This document shows positions 34,660-47,900 of a stretch of DNA of 64,000 bases, piece after piece (position 1 is the first letter of the stretch; every line of letters begins with the position of its first letter). The notes below the pieces were generated by a model. The model did no database searches and was not told where the DNA came from. It worked only from the letters and a program-made list of their open reading frames with translations. Origin of the DNA: Membranipora membranacea (Eukaryota; Bryozoa; Gymnolaemata; Cheilostomatida; Membraniporidae); assembly GCA_914767715.1 (NCBI GenBank), contig OU612068.1, positions 33,666,001 to 33,730,000 of the forward strand, in the 5' to 3' direction. A program made the position numbers and the translations under genes.

Positions 34660-36066
34660 ATGCACTTTGCTAATGTCAGTTCTTTTGGCTCTCCAACATA
34701 TGAAGTCGAGCGAAGGTCTATTTCTCTATACCGATTTGAGGCACATGATTTGGAGCAGCATTGTCTACCGGAGGATAACAGCAGATTTGAGCAGGATATA
34801 GATCTTGTACCGGGGAAGGTGGATGGAGGGCATGTCTGTTCTAATGGACAGTGTAAGAGGCTGCACATATGTGTGAGCGGTCAGATGTTTCAGACACAAC
34901 TCGGGACTCTTAATCGATTTCCAAACACACTACTTGGTAACCCTGTGAAGCGAAGAACTCACTGGGATGCTGTGAAGCGGGTGTACTACTTCAATCAGCA
35001 CGCCCCCACATTCTCTGCAATCCTCTACTATTACCAGAGCGGAGGGCGTCTCTACAGACCTGAAGATGTGCCTGAGGATGTCTTCCTACGAGAATTAGAA
35101 TTTTACCAACTAGGTCCTGATGTGCTTAAAGAGTTCAAGACTCGTAATGGCTTCCTTCCTGAACCAGAAATATTACTACCTAAGTATAAGTGGCGACGAA
35201 AGTTATGGTTACTACTTGAGTATCCGAGCAGCTCAATACCTGCTAGAGTGATCGGAGTAGTCTCTCTGTTGGTTATCTTGTTATCTATAACTAACTTTTG
35301 CTTGGAATCAATGCCTATGTTCGCCCAAGATCCGTGTGTGACGGACAATACCACATGGTTAGAGATAGATGGTGTGTTAAAACCTAGAGAAACAGTGAAC
35401 ACTCAAAGTCCATTCTTTATGATTGAGATGCTCTCTGCGTTCTGGTTCACTACAGAGCTCATACTACGGCTCATGTCTACTCCTTCAATAAACACTTTCT
35501 TCTTGTCTTGGATGAACATATTTGACACCGGTGCTATTCTACCATTCTATATTATCATAGGTGTTGTTTATGCGACAGGTAGCTGTGACGATACTAATCG
35601 CTCTGGAACATCTGTAGTCTTCTTACGAGTACTTCGACTCTTCCGTGCCTTCAGAATATTCAAATTAACCAAGCACTCTCGAGGTATGCAAATACTGGGC
35701 ATGACTATCAGGAAGAGTTTAGAAGAGCTATATTTATTTGGATTATTTCTGGGTATAGCTGTGATATTTTTCTCTGCTTCAATATATTACGCAGACATGT
35801 TCGATACTGGCTCTGAGAACATTGCAAGTATACCGGATGGATTTTGGTTGACGATTATAACAATGTGTACAGTTGGTTATGGGGATGTAACTCCTAAGGG
35901 CCTTGTTGGAAAGCTTGTGGGGTCAGTCTGTGTTGTTTCAGGTGTGATTACTATTGCTTTACTGGTCCCAGTAGTTGTTTCAAACTTTGCCAATTATTAT
36001 AGCCATGAATCAGGTTCAAGACGCGGTAATCAAAAATCCTTGGGCAGCGTTATGTGCCCAAGATAA
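34660..36066 (+). CDS. Shaker-type (Kv1) voltage-gated potassium channel, intronless
   Basis: A 468-residue alpha subunit in one exon, close to the usual Kv1 length. T1 tetramerisation domain at about 68-165 (FPNTLLG, ILYYYQSGGRLYRP) without the His/Cys zinc site of Kv2-4, hence Kv1. S1 about 196-215; S2 251-271 with F263 and E266 of the charge-transfer centre; S3 280-303 with D289; S4 321-338 with R323, R326, R329, R332, K335 and K338; S5 355-375; pore helix and filter TVGYGD at 404-409; S6 417-445. Known: four subunits form a plasma-membrane K+ channel that repolarises excitable cells. Odd: the S6 hinge PVP of Kv1 reads LVP (residues 435-437), so the first proline is lost. The short tail (SHESGSRRGN...VMCPR) has no PDZ ligand. 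Two GTG/TTG codons upstream are in frame, but this ATG is the first. AATAAA at 36463-36468. Confidence 0.96.
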   Translation: MHFANVSSFGSPTYEVERRSISLYRFEAHDLEQHCLPEDNSRFEQDIDLVPGKVDGGHVCSNGQCKRLHICVSGQMFQTQLGTLNRFPNTLLGNPVKRRTHWDAVKRVYYFNQHAPTFSAILYYYQSGGRLYRPEDVPEDVFLRELEFYQLGPDVLKEFKTRNGFLPEPEILLPKYKWRRKLWLLLEYPSSSIPARVIGVVSLLVILLSITNFCLESMPMFAQDPCVTDNTTWLEIDGVLKPRETVNTQSPFFMIEMLSAFWFTTELILRLMSTPSINTFFLSWMNIFDTGAILPFYIIIGVVYATGSCDDTNRSGTSVVFLRVLRLFRAFRIFKLTKHSRGMQILGMTIRKSLEELYLFGLFLGIAVIFFSASIYYADMFDTGSENIASIPDGFWLTIITMCTVGYGDVTPKGLVGKLVGSVCVVSGVITIALLVPVVVSNFANYYSHESGSRRGNQKSLGSVMCPR

Positions 36067-37185
36067 CACTGAGCAGCTTGCATAGGTCACAGGTGTGACT
36101 TAGCCCAATTTTGATTTTTGTTTTGAAATAGCGAATTGAGTTATAATTATTCATAATGTACGAGTTTTATTATCTTAATTTTTAAGCTGCCTGTATTTCC
36201 TACAGTTATATTACAAATTATATTTACTACATGAATTTCAAATGTTTGGTTCAACTTCGTTTATTTGTATATATTTAGGATATGACGGATCATATCTGTG
36301 GGTGTCGTACTCTAGCAGGGGGGGCTGTCGAATGAGGGTGAGGTCAGGAGTTAGGGTAGCTTAAAGTACACTCGCTCCTTATTGTTTTCTGTTGTGTTAC
36401 AAAAGCCTCTGATGCATGATTGCGGAGCCTGATGTCATAGAAAAAGGACTGAAACTGAAAATAATAAAGAGTCAATATTGATGTAAGTAAATAGTGGCAG
36501 TAATTCAATTTTATACTTCAGTCTCGCCGTAATGCACTAATTACTCGTATAATTATTTAATTGTGTGAGAAAAGCATGCACTCTTTAGAGCTTGGTAATG
36601 ATGAAAGGAAGAGTAAGTTATTGTGGGCGGAATAAGATAAATCTACTCTTAATTACTTACATCTGAGGTCTTGTTTTTATTTCCGATCGTGTTAATACTT
36701 GGTGTTTATACTAAGTGAACTGTGCACTAATAATATCATTTATTAGAGTGTGGTATTCCAACACCAATAACTGTGTAACCAAGGATAATAATATTTGCTT
36801 TACACAAGTATTCTCTTGAAGCAAGTAATTGCAGAAAATAAAATTTTGTTGCCTTGGTAATTAACATACCTTTAACAAATTATCGAAAGTCATCTCAGAT
36901 CCGAATTGATGCGCTCAATAAAGCCTATTTATCTAAATTGTTCGTCATGTTCATCTCTAAAAAGGGAGTTTGTCCCATGACACCTCTATATGAGCAGGGA
37001 TATCCTAGTGATATAACAGATTCATAAATATACGGATTAATTTAGCGTGGAATAACGTGGATGCCAAATCTTCAATAACTTGATATTTATCATAGGAAAG
37101 CACTCAGCATCAACTTGGATGAAATTGTTGCATGGAAATTGGACAGTTTTAATGCACTTTGATGTCAGTTCTTTGATAGTTGTAT
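36067..37185. other. 3' UTR and flank of the channel gene
   Basis: AATAAA at 36463-36468, about 400 bp after the stop, is the likely polyadenylation signal. Nothing else was recognised up to 37.2 kb. Confidence 0.5.
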
Positions 37186-37266
37186 CAGGGAGGGTGGGAT
37201 ATATCCCCCCACCAGGGAGATATCCCACCCTGCCTGCTCCCACCCTGCCTGCTCCCACCCTCCCTG
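37186..37266. repeat. Short GC-rich foldback with 15-bp inverted ends
   Basis: CAGGGAGGGTGGGA at 37186 and its complement TCCCACCCTCCCTG ending at 37266 enclose about 50 bp containing tandem CCTGCCTGCTCCCAC units. The ends resemble the G-rich pogo TIR at 17077 in composition but not base for base. Could be a tiny MITE remnant. Confidence 0.6.
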
Positions 37267-39998
37267 GTTGTATTAAAATATGTAGAAGTTGCCTCACCTT
37301 GCCATCAAATGGGATAACTCCTGGTCATATTGGCCACCAAGTAGCAACCAGGGAAATATAAATCATAATATTTATATACCACCTTCATGACAGATTAAAT
37401 TGTGGATAAATTGATATATCTATCTCATCAGATACTTCTGACTAATTCATGGAAAGACATGTGACTCATCAGATTACATTGGTTCCTGAATGGGAGTTGC
37501 CCTCCCTTAAAGGCACTTGGACGATAATTTGTGAAAGAAGTGGTCACCAAATTGGTATGCCCTCACGAGGGAAAGGGAGGTCATTGCTCTCGCCAAGCAA
37601 CAGTCTCATACATTCTGATTACCCTCAGTATGTTTATCACTAGGCATAACCATTATCCTTGTAGATTGATCATCACTGGACAGTATCCTGTAACTGTATT
37701 TATAATTTGTAAATATTTTGGAAGAAGGCACTGAACTTCCTACCTAAACTCGTGGTACCAAAAACTAGCATGCTATGACAGGTCGTTAGATGGTCATTAC
37801 ACGTCATATCACTCTTATACAGTTCACTCACTCATACTGTATAGAAAAATTATTAATTCATTCCATGAAGAGTTTATTCTTAGCTAATGGTGGACTAATT
37901 ACTTTATTGTGTAAGAATATTTTGTATAGTAATATGTCCGTAACATGCCATGGCCAACATAGGGCTTGTTGTGATGATGTAACAACATTTGTACTGCTAC
38001 CTGAGTATCAGCATAGTTTTACATGCCAATCTTGCATTCTATTTTCGACCAACTACATTCATGTATTGTAGGGGAGATAAAAATCTACAGGTAAATTGTA
38101 CATTTATACTGGCGTCCGAACTAAGGAGAGGTTTGTGTTTACCTACAGAGGGAAGGAATTTGTACTCTCAATTAATTTAGATCTGCGTCAGAGTTTTGCA
38201 TATTTGGTTGTAATTGGTTGTATCCTACCAGATGCCTATTCTGATATGATGTTGTATTCTTGTATTTTTAAAGCTAAAGCTTGAAACTCAAATATTTTTA
38301 TTGCTACATGATAACACTGATGCGCTGAGATAATTGCAATGAAGGGCACAGAAATGGAGGTTTTATTATGATTGAATCGTGTATTGTTATATAACAGCTT
38401 TTGAAGTATGATTTCAGTGCTTGTGTGTTGATACAAACTTTTGAGTGGACCAAGTTAATCCCCCAATGACATTCCATAAGTGCGCTTTGTGACATCGCTG
38501 ACAACAACCCAGTACATAGCTTATATTGATGAAGAGATACCCTAGGAATGAAAAGAATTTAGATACACTGGTTATCATGTGTTTTGGTCTTGCCTACTAA
38601 TAGTGGCAGCTTGAGCCTTAAAATGGCAACTGCATAAAGATGTGTATCAATTTTATCACCGAAACAAATGATTCCCCTTTTATGATACCATCCGTTTCGT
38701 TGTGAGAAAAAGTAATTTTGGCTAATAATTGGATGCATCCGGCGTGCGGATGTGTTTTGCGTCGTTATAACCAATCAGGTGAATCATGTACCTCAATATC
38801 TCATCTCTGTAGCTTGAGCGCAAAATTCTCCCACTTACCACCAACAAATTAGTTACTTCAAAGCTGCACCCTCATTGCTAATAAATCTGTGTGCTATTGT
38901 TTACAGTAGTTAGACCAAGGAGCCACAGCAAGCCAAACAGCTTTCATCCAATTTAAGAACAATAATAATGAGAATCTAAATTACTTATTTACTTTTCATG
39001 ACAATAATGAGAACAACTTTTCAGGCGGGTTTTCATGACAACAGACTATTAGTAAGGAAAGGGCAGTGTAATCACTTAAAATCATAATGATTGTTGAGAA
39101 AACCTGGTGTACTGCATGCATGTTAATAATAGACATCTTATTTTACAAGACCCATGCGTTTAATTTATTGAGCTGCATTAGATTTTCACCTGAGAAGTCT
39201 GTTTGAGGCACTTGTCCCTGCTTGTCTACGGGTCACCTGTCACTTGAGTAGCCACATGTGGCCTGCAGATTGCTTTGTGTCTGCCATAAGTGAGTAGTAC
39301 TACGATTGTGATACAGTAATTATCTACTAATTACAGGTTCCATGAAATCTAAAACACTGGTTCAAGAGCCACCTGAATAGCTCCGGTATATATTTTTCAT
39401 TATTTGACGAAGACATAAAAAAGAATAATTGGACTAGGTCAACGAAACTAGATACAATTATGCTCAGTAGTTTTCCTAACTTACTTGAGCTATTGGTCAG
39501 CCATTGGAAGGCAGGACAAGAATACATTCTGAAATGTAATGTAGAGAGATAATGGTCATGGAGGAGAGATGGAACATAGCAAATTTGTGAGAGTGGGATG
39601 ACACATTATAATATATTGTGATGAGGATCTAATACCAATTACCAACACGTTTTTGCACACATGGAGATTTTATATTTTACAATATAAATTCAGAGTTGTG
39701 CTCTCATTATCGCACTTTTCCAGCTTGTACCATTACCAAATTATGACATGAGTTTATATATAATTTTGCCCATATCTGCTCTTTTTATACTATTATAACA
39801 TTCATCGTTGCAAATTGCTTTCAATAATGTGTCTATCAAAACAAAACACTCATTGCCAACACCCTCAATAACAGCAGCTCTGTGATATGAGAAGATTGAA
39901 CAGTTACATTTTCTACTGTCAAGCAATTTAACTATAAACAATAAGCAATTTAACTATAAAAGGCTGTGGAAAAGATTTAATAAGTTGGTGGCTATCCT
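37267..39998. other. Intergenic, no gene recognised
   Basis: AT-rich sequence with short frames only; none carries a recognisable domain or is linked by convincing splice signals. Confidence 0.4.
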
Positions 39999-40052
39999 AG
40001 CCTGTCTTAACAAGCTTTGTTTGGTGGGGGACAAAGCTCGTAAAGACAGGCT
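39999..40052. repeat. 22-bp hairpin arm, also present at 27220
   Basis: Arms 39999-40020 and 40031-40052 pair with two mismatches around a 10-nt loop (TTGGTGGGGG). The left arm (AGCCTGTCTTAACAAGCTTT and two more bases) recurs with one difference at 27220-27241. Confidence 0.7.
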
Positions 40053-40955
40053 GGTGTCTATCCATACATTATGGTCGATAATATCATAGAACAGATTAAT
40101 ACACATAAGGAAAGGCAGTCTTAGATGATCTGCAAGGCCCAAACTTCCGCGCATAACTTTATAGTGGAGACGCAGCGCAATCAGCTGCTAAAAACCTGTC
40201 TGTATACAAGCATTGTGTGATCGTTGTTTAGGTTGACCTTCACAAATATCAAAGATTTGCATCAAGCAAATTAGTGCAGCACATGCCACCTTGGCATTCC
40301 ACATTTTAGATAATGCTGATTATTCCAGGCCAACATTTACACAATTTTGACAACAAAATGGATGCAAAATGCTGCATATGAGATCGAAGTGGAAATAATA
40401 TTTGTGATTTATGGTAATTTCTGCCTTTGAACAAGCATGTCGAAGCATTCAAATATTTATTTAGTAAACTTCACCACAATGATTAATATTTTAGCAAACT
40501 AAGATAAGCATACCTATCTCTCCTGACATGTGCTAACTTTCTCCATACATTGGCTGATATTTGTTAAGCCCCGCCCACTTATAGCAGGCGATATATATGC
40601 ATGTAATTTGTATGAGGGTAAACAGAAATGATCAGTTTGTCTATGTAGATAACACGTTGGATGTTGGAGATTGCCAACCATAAATAGTCTACACTCAAAG
40701 CGAACCTGGATACTAAAACTTACTAAGATCATCTTTGACTATTAGCTTTTCACAGCTAATTGTAAGTATTAATACAATATGTAATAAAATGGTATCTGGT
40801 AAATCCTTCTCCGGTTTCAATTTCTACGTTACAATATTTGCTTAGTGTCTAAAACTTTGACATGGCATACATCAACCCTTTCAGCTTTCGTGTCAAATGC
40901 CATGTTTTGATATTTCAATATTTTTCTATTTCAGATACTATAACTCAGAGTAATC
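40053..40955. other. 5' region of the docking-protein gene
   Basis: A TTTCTATTTCAG acceptor ends at 40934, 21 bp before the start codon at 40956, so an upstream non-coding exon is likely. Its position was not found. Confidence 0.45.
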
Positions 40956-41936
40956 ATGCTCGCCGGATATCCAGCCAGATCAGCATACAGTATGCCTTCT
41001 CGACGACAAGTTAGCCTCGCTAACATGAAACAACAATTTTCTCAGTCATCTGACGACATAACCTCTACCTCAATGTCAGAGTACAAGTACAATCAGGTGT
41101 TATCTCCCACGTCTACTCTCAGCTCAGGCTACGGGAGCGGCGGGTGTATGGAGAGCGAGATCGACGATCTCCTCTATACCAGCACCCAGTCACTCCCTCT
41201 ACAGCAGGCTGATACTACAGATGACTGTGAATACTTCGAGTTGGAAAGTGATCAATACATCTGTCTGGGATCTTCCTACCCATCAAAGAAATCATCTCCC
41301 CCTACTAACGACAAACTTCAAAAAGTTAAAGAATCCATGATCCAAATAATCGAGGACTTACAAAGCCTTGGATATGAAACCAATCTAGATGACTTATCCA
41401 GAGCTGTTAAATCAACAGTCCGTAACACAAAAAAGTGCTCGAGATCATCGAGCAAGAAGACCTACAAGCGCTCATCCAGCCTCGACCAAATTGACTTAAA
41501 CAACAACAATAACTCTAACGACAGTCTCTACATGAAATCTCCTGTTGATCATCTTCTAACAGAGATCAACCACCAACATAACCGATCAGCCAAGGAAAAG
41601 CTCTATGACAGTTTAATCTCAAACTTAGCTCGGGAATGTGACAATGGTTCATCTCAAAACTGTGAAGAAGAGCCCATCTATGAGGAAATACATGATGATG
41701 ATAGTGACTTTGACTTTGTGTCTCACTCAGACACATACAGGAAATCATCTTGTCCACCAGCCTTGCCACCGCGATCATCTCACTCATTAGACATTTCCTC
41801 ACGAAGAGCTAAACGAGATTCACAAAGTAGGAGAACCTCATCTCCCTGTCTTACTGAGGTACAAAAAGTATCATGGAACAGTGGTTACAGGAAATCATCA
41901 TCGTGGCATTCAGTAGCAGTAGCAGTACAAGTATAA
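40956..41936 (+). CDS. Orphan 326-residue protein with Src-type SH2 and SH3 ligands
   Basis: One open frame from ATG to TAA. No signal peptide, membrane segment or globular domain is apparent apart from a possible short helix at 118-158 (KVKESMIQIIEDLQSLGYET). The rest is Ser-rich and probably disordered. Motifs seen: EEPIYEEI (238-245), an optimal phospho-Tyr site for Src-family SH2 domains; PALPPR (268-273), a class II SH3 ligand (PxxPxR); basic-Ser sites RRQVS (16-20), KRSSS (171-175), RRTSS (292-296) and two copies of YRKSS (261, 311), which suit PKA or CaMK-type kinases and 14-3-3; an Asn/Ser run at 182-190. Known: SH2 plus SH3 sites side by side are typical of docking proteins that open and hold Src kinases. 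Inference: cytoplasmic signalling scaffold. I do not recognise a homologue. Regular codon use and a splice acceptor just upstream argue that it is real. Confidence 0.8.
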   Translation: MLAGYPARSAYSMPSRRQVSLANMKQQFSQSSDDITSTSMSEYKYNQVLSPTSTLSSGYGSGGCMESEIDDLLYTSTQSLPLQQADTTDDCEYFELESDQYICLGSSYPSKKSSPPTNDKLQKVKESMIQIIEDLQSLGYETNLDDLSRAVKSTVRNTKKCSRSSSKKTYKRSSSLDQIDLNNNNNSNDSLYMKSPVDHLLTEINHQHNRSAKEKLYDSLISNLARECDNGSSQNCEEEPIYEEIHDDDSDFDFVSHSDTYRKSSCPPALPPRSSHSLDISSRRAKRDSQSRRTSSPCLTEVQKVSWNSGYRKSSSWHSVAVAVQV

Positions 41937-44900
41937 TATTGTTATCCCTATGCTTTGCTAAAACCAGAAAACATTCCTTTACTTAAATCTCTGCGTCAAA
42001 TCAATCCTTTCTCATTAACTGACTAATTTTTTTTATTCTTTGCTGACAAATTGCCTTGGACTCTTCCTTGGCAAAGCCATAAAACATATTCTATTCTTTC
42101 TAATTTAATTGACAAGGCAGTTTACCTGTTTCAATATTTGAACTCTTTCATTCTTTTGTGGCCTCGGCTGCTTCATTACTGGTTTTTAGGAAGTAACAGC
42201 AATATAATTCTTGATCTGTTACAGTCTGCTAATATTTCGCCTCTTTTTCGCATGTTATTTATTTTTGAGATGTTTCAATCAATCTTGAGTGCAATTTTTT
42301 GTACTCATTGAACCATACAATCATAACTGGAGATTCTCTCCCACATTCATTCGAACTTATCGAATAAAAAAGCTGCAAAAATAATCTTCATTTATCAGAC
42401 TCTGTTGTTAGGTCTGGACGTTATGGTTTTGCAAATAGTTGGCAAGGTCACAAATCTCTTGAAAACCTCCTTAGATATTTCAGTATTAGAACAGACTGAT
42501 GATAGGATGCACTTGGAGAGCACTTGTTTAGTGTGGTTTGAAGGTGCAGACTTGATCAACACTGGTTAACGATGAGGGATCGGCCATCATTAAATCATGT
42601 AGATTACCGTATTGGATAACAATGTCATTCTTTGGACATAAGGAATGTCTTTTCCATACAAACCCCCTCTCCACAACGTGCCATTAATTCTATCACTATA
42701 GTGATTTTTAAAGGACGATGCAATTGCACACAAACTAGTCTGTTGAACGAAGACTGATTATTACTCTTCTTGCTCTGTACTGAAGCAGCATTATTGAGGA
42801 GCACTTAGGATAACTTTGCACTGATTTTCTGTGCAGGTAATTGTAGAAAGTCAATGATATAGTGCAAACCTGCTCTTCATCTGTCCCCAGATAAAGTATT
42901 GTTTGATTATGCACTTTGGTTAAGAGTTCAATAGTTTTACTGAATCTATTCATTAAGGACATGCTTAGTTTTAAGTTTGTTAGCATAGGCTTGGGTATTT
43001 GATGTTTTACACAATGTTTGTAAAAAGATGAGGACACATTGATTGTGTATCTTTGTCCGAGGTAACTTTCTAGACTGAGGATCTCGTATTATATGTGCGC
43101 TCCCGTACATTGAGGGTTGATCCGATTATGCCCCATAACTAAATAATCAACTTCTAGTACATTTTATCACGGCAAGATAAATAACAGCTTTCCTTCTAAA
43201 ATCTTGATTAATGATTTTTCGATCAAACTAAACTCTTGTATGTCGGCAAGTGGTTCCATACTGTGTGAAGACAAGTACACTCACCAGGATATATATTTTT
43301 CCAATTCTGAGTAAATAATTATCGATTCTTATATTTAAATGAGTCAAGCCACTTGATTGTTTCTGTCATGCCGCCCAGTTACTGAAGGATCTACAATAGC
43401 CATGCTGTGTACCAACTTGCTGTAATTAATTAACATAATTGGAAATTTCCTTGTCAAAAATACTCCAGACACTGTGACAACCCTCAGCAAGGACCAAATT
43501 TGTCACCTATTTTAGAGCCTGTCACAAATTTGATGTTGCCACACCCAATTCAAGCTTTGCAACTGTGCTATCGTTACTGCTATGGAAGTTTGATCAAATC
43601 ACAATAAATATGTTTGACGATTGATGAATACAGTCGATGGCTGATGTCTGCACTTGTAAACTCTGATAAAGTTTGTCGATGAGATATCAATCTTGGGATA
43701 CAAACTGTAGATGATATACAATACCAGCTCCTGCCTCAACTAGGCTTTGCACAATGCACATAGTACATATTTTTGTTCTGTCTAACAGAGAGTTAAAAAT
43801 TTTGCATGGTCATTATCATTTCTGGTATGAACCTTTAATGAAAAGTTTTAGACTCATGGTCAACTGAATAAAGGCTGTCATTAATGATTCCCCATGGCAA
43901 TGATGTACACTTAGGATAGATAAGAGGAGTGAGGTGCTGTAACCAGGTATGTGTAGCACCTGTAAGAACGCTCCAGGATACATCTCAACTGGTCTCAACA
44001 TGTCCTGTAAAGTTTACGCAACTGTCTTAGTTTGTGCTATGTCACTGTGTGTCGCTGTATTGGGTCACAGAGTAAGCATATATCCCCTGTGATTGGGTTG
44101 GATAGCGACACAATAGCCACCTATATGGCGTTTACAAACTTCTGACTTCTTGACAGTATTTTTATAGTATGCAGAGTTTCTAGATTTATACATAGCAACC
44201 TTGGCTATATTATCAGCCAAATGTCCTCTCCCTACCCGATGATATGGTACTTGTAGTACATCACTCGACCAGGGCGTCAGTGACCTGATCTTCTATTCTC
44301 ATGGCTAACAATACAATATGATTGGACATGAAAACATTGTTGTTGGACCTGCTTTTCAAGACAAGGAATTATAGGTAAGAATTCTTCAGATTTTAGTAAT
44401 CCGTAAATGGAAGTTTGAAATATACAAGAGCTAAAATCCTACAATCTGAGCTAAATTCCATTAAAATTGGCTTAGACTAAAATTGCATCTTGTATTCTAA
44501 AAATAAACCCAGCATTCAATACCATGCAATATTGGGATCAAAATAAACATTATCATAGAGCGCTAAGCCTTGCACCTCCAAAACTATAGTACAAAAATAA
44601 GCAATATTATTTTGTTTAGGCCCTGCTTATAAATAAAAATTCCTTTCTAATTAAGAGAGGCAGCATATGAGTTATTGGTGCAGTTCATGAGTAGATAGAT
44701 TGATATGAGCTCTTGGAACAAAAGGTGAGAGTGGTGTAATTCATGATATAAGTGGGGATAGACCCACTAATTTATGCTCACTTATTTGAACACTTGAGAG
44801 GATAAAAGCCAAGCAGACTGAGTACGTGTGAAGTGAGACACATGATTCTAGTGTAGAGGTTATGTAACCACACAGTACTGGTTATTAATAATTACGCCCA

Positions 44901-47900
44901 CTGTAGTGGAAATTGTAAACCTTTTTTCCTGAGGGGTAGATGCTTGTCACAGAGAATAGGAAGTGAGTGATTGAAGTATGAAAGAAGAGAAAACCATGAG
45001 ATCTTTGGGAAGTTTTACAGACCATAAGTTTGTGATCTATATTGAAAGCTGTTGCACACCGGCTGAATAGCTGGTATTTGAAAGCCTGGTTGACCCGGGT
45101 ATAGCCATAGATGAGTCCCTGGTGGCCTTTTGAGTCACTCTCGTCTTTGTTATTGATACATAGATAATGAAATCTTTTGGCAGCAAATTTACTACTTGGT
45201 AAATCTCAGTGGACTTGACTCTTTGTCGTTTCAAAAGAAATGTGACGATTATATGACGTCCGCAAATTCTTTGTCTTTGTTACCACATGCTCCTCCCAGG
45301 GTAAGACCCTTTATGATCAAACTGCTCTGGGACTTGACCAAAGATTAAGTAAATCTGTTACAACAGACAGGCAATAGGGAGTGAGATTATATGGAGATGT
45401 ATTATAATTCAATAAATTGTCTTTGAAACATGTCAGATGTGATGCTGACTAAGAGAAAATAAAAATAGGAACAGCAATGTGTGCGTCAGTTGCCCACACA
45501 AACGTAATGCCGTTATTTACATTAGTCCAGGTATCAACATCTCCAATTCCACATTCAATTACAGTTTGGGCTTTTCAGATCAGATTTCACAGTGCAAAAA
45601 TACTTCAAGTTATGATGTAAAAGATGCTATCGGGGCCGCAGTGTATAATATGACAAAACAGTAAACAATGAAAAATTCATGAGCTGACTTTTATTTGCGG
45701 CGCTGTGGCTGCTGGTATATGATTAGAGGGATCATGTTTAAATCAAGCATCCTTGATTTTATATTGTCTCACAAGTGCCTCAAATACCATAACTCAAATA
45801 GGTTTGGTTTCATATCAAATAAACCAATACCAGTGTGGCTCATGTCTAAATAATTTGAGGTCTAGCCGCCACTCTGATCCACAAAAGCTGATAATCAGTT
45901 TGTTTAAAGTTTAATGACGACAGAAAACTGTATCCTCTCTAAATAATCAGTCGACACAATCCCAATATTGGCCCATCAGAACAGGATCTTCAAAACAAAC
46001 ACTGCTTATAAAACAATAATTTAGATCAGGAAACCAACAAATGACAATGCCAGGTCAATCCCATCCTTCAGTTTTGATAGCTGATATTTCCTCTCATAAC
46101 CTTCTCACTACGACTGGATGCTAATGCTATATTCATTGTTTACATTTCATAATCTGGAATTATTGACCAAAGTTATTTCTATGCTCCATCTATGCTATAC
46201 AACAGTGACTGTCAAAGGATGAGAATTCCTCATCCATGTTAAATTTAATTATATGGTAATAAGGATCTACGAGGAATTCAAAATCCCAAGAAATAAGCCC
46301 ATATTTTGTTCGTCCAGCTAATATCCCATGATTTCCGTAGATCAACCAGGTGTATAGATAGCTTGGTCTATCCAGTCATGAGTTATGTTCTTGTGTTGAT
46401 ATTCTGAGTACTCAGCCGAAAAGCATTGAGTGAATGTCTAAATCCTTTTAATCATGGAAGGGTGGAGTTGAGATACTGGTTGTTTGGTGGTTTTTTTCTT
46501 CAATAAGCTCTCAGCTAATCTCTCAATGATTGATCAGCGTTCAGGAAAATCATAATAGATATCCACTGTGTTAGGAATTAATAATTGGGCATCTTTAGCT
46601 GAGTGTTTGATAATTTTTACAATTCACCGGAATCATTTAGCAACTACTTTGCTGTAAATGCTACATCTGGGGCAGGTATTTGCCTTGAAGGCAGGGCCAG
46701 CTTATTGCATAACAGATGAGCTTTAATTAGAAACCAGAAGTGAGAGGCTTACCGTATAATTTGGCACTTCTGATCAAACCCATTCATTCGGATTACCCTC
46801 AGATTGATTATTATTATGCTTCTGTGAGGAAAGCTTTTTACCAAGCCGTACCACGTTACATCTAGGTTACACGCTCTTCTGTAGGGCTTCTAAAGTGCAC
46901 CGCAACAGGTTTTGAAATCGGATTTCCTAACTTGGCTTGAGAGGATCACCAATATTTTACAATCACAACAAATATTTTTATTTGATACCAATGGCAGATC
47001 TACAGTAGAATAGAACTAAGATTAGGAAAAAATGGTGAAACTGAGTCACCCTCCTGATCAGTCTTCATTATTATACACTCTGTTAGGGAAACTTCCGTAC
47101 CTAGCAGTAAACGTTCATTGTTTCTCAATTAGCGGTGAGTTATATATAGTCATGAGGTCCTGTAGGTAGAGCCCCCAGAACGCCCCAGTACCAGTAATAT
47201 ATTCACTTTAATGGTGTATCTGCACAGACTTATTAATAACATATTTGTCAGTGATACCAGACTATCTATGGAGAGGGCGTAGCACCAGTAATGAAACGTC
47301 AGCCATCAAAACATCCTGAATTATTAACCCATAAGTCAATTTGGCAAAAGTGTATTTTGAAATAGCTTCCCCACATAATATGGAGAAGGCACCAAAGTTA
47401 CAGCTTGTACCTCGGTCACTAGTCTTTTGTATTTTGTTTGCAGGGTAAGGAAATATAATGATTTATCTATAATCAGTGAAGGCAACCTTACAGAAAAAAA
47501 TGTGTAAACACAAAAACTAAGATGGCCTTAGCACCAACGTAACGGTATCATCGATATAAATAACCTGAAATAGCAGAATGTGCTCACCTTATCAGTATAG
47601 CATGGTCTAAACTTGTTTCCACAGCATGTAAAAATCAAGCAGGGTCAAATATTCGGGCCGAAAAAAACAGAGACCTCCTATTTGACATAGCAAAAATGCA
47701 AATGATAATAATTATCGCGAATGCTGTCCTGTCCCGCAGACAGCCCATGCATATGTTGAAACCGCGCCACCTCCGCACTCAGTTACGTGAATGTAATCCT
47801 TTTAAAGAACAAACGGATAACTCATGTGTCATAATTGGCACAGATCCATCATGATTCAGACTTTTTGGTGACATCGAGGAGCTGAGGTCTTTAGAGACCA

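Noticed and set aside
34629-34868. Minus-strand frame opposite the channel N-terminus
   Set aside because: Antisense shadow of the Kv1 coding sequence with no independent support.
45479-45664. Plus frame with three N-glycosylation-type sites
   Set aside because: Isolated, short, no signal peptide and no partner exons recognised.
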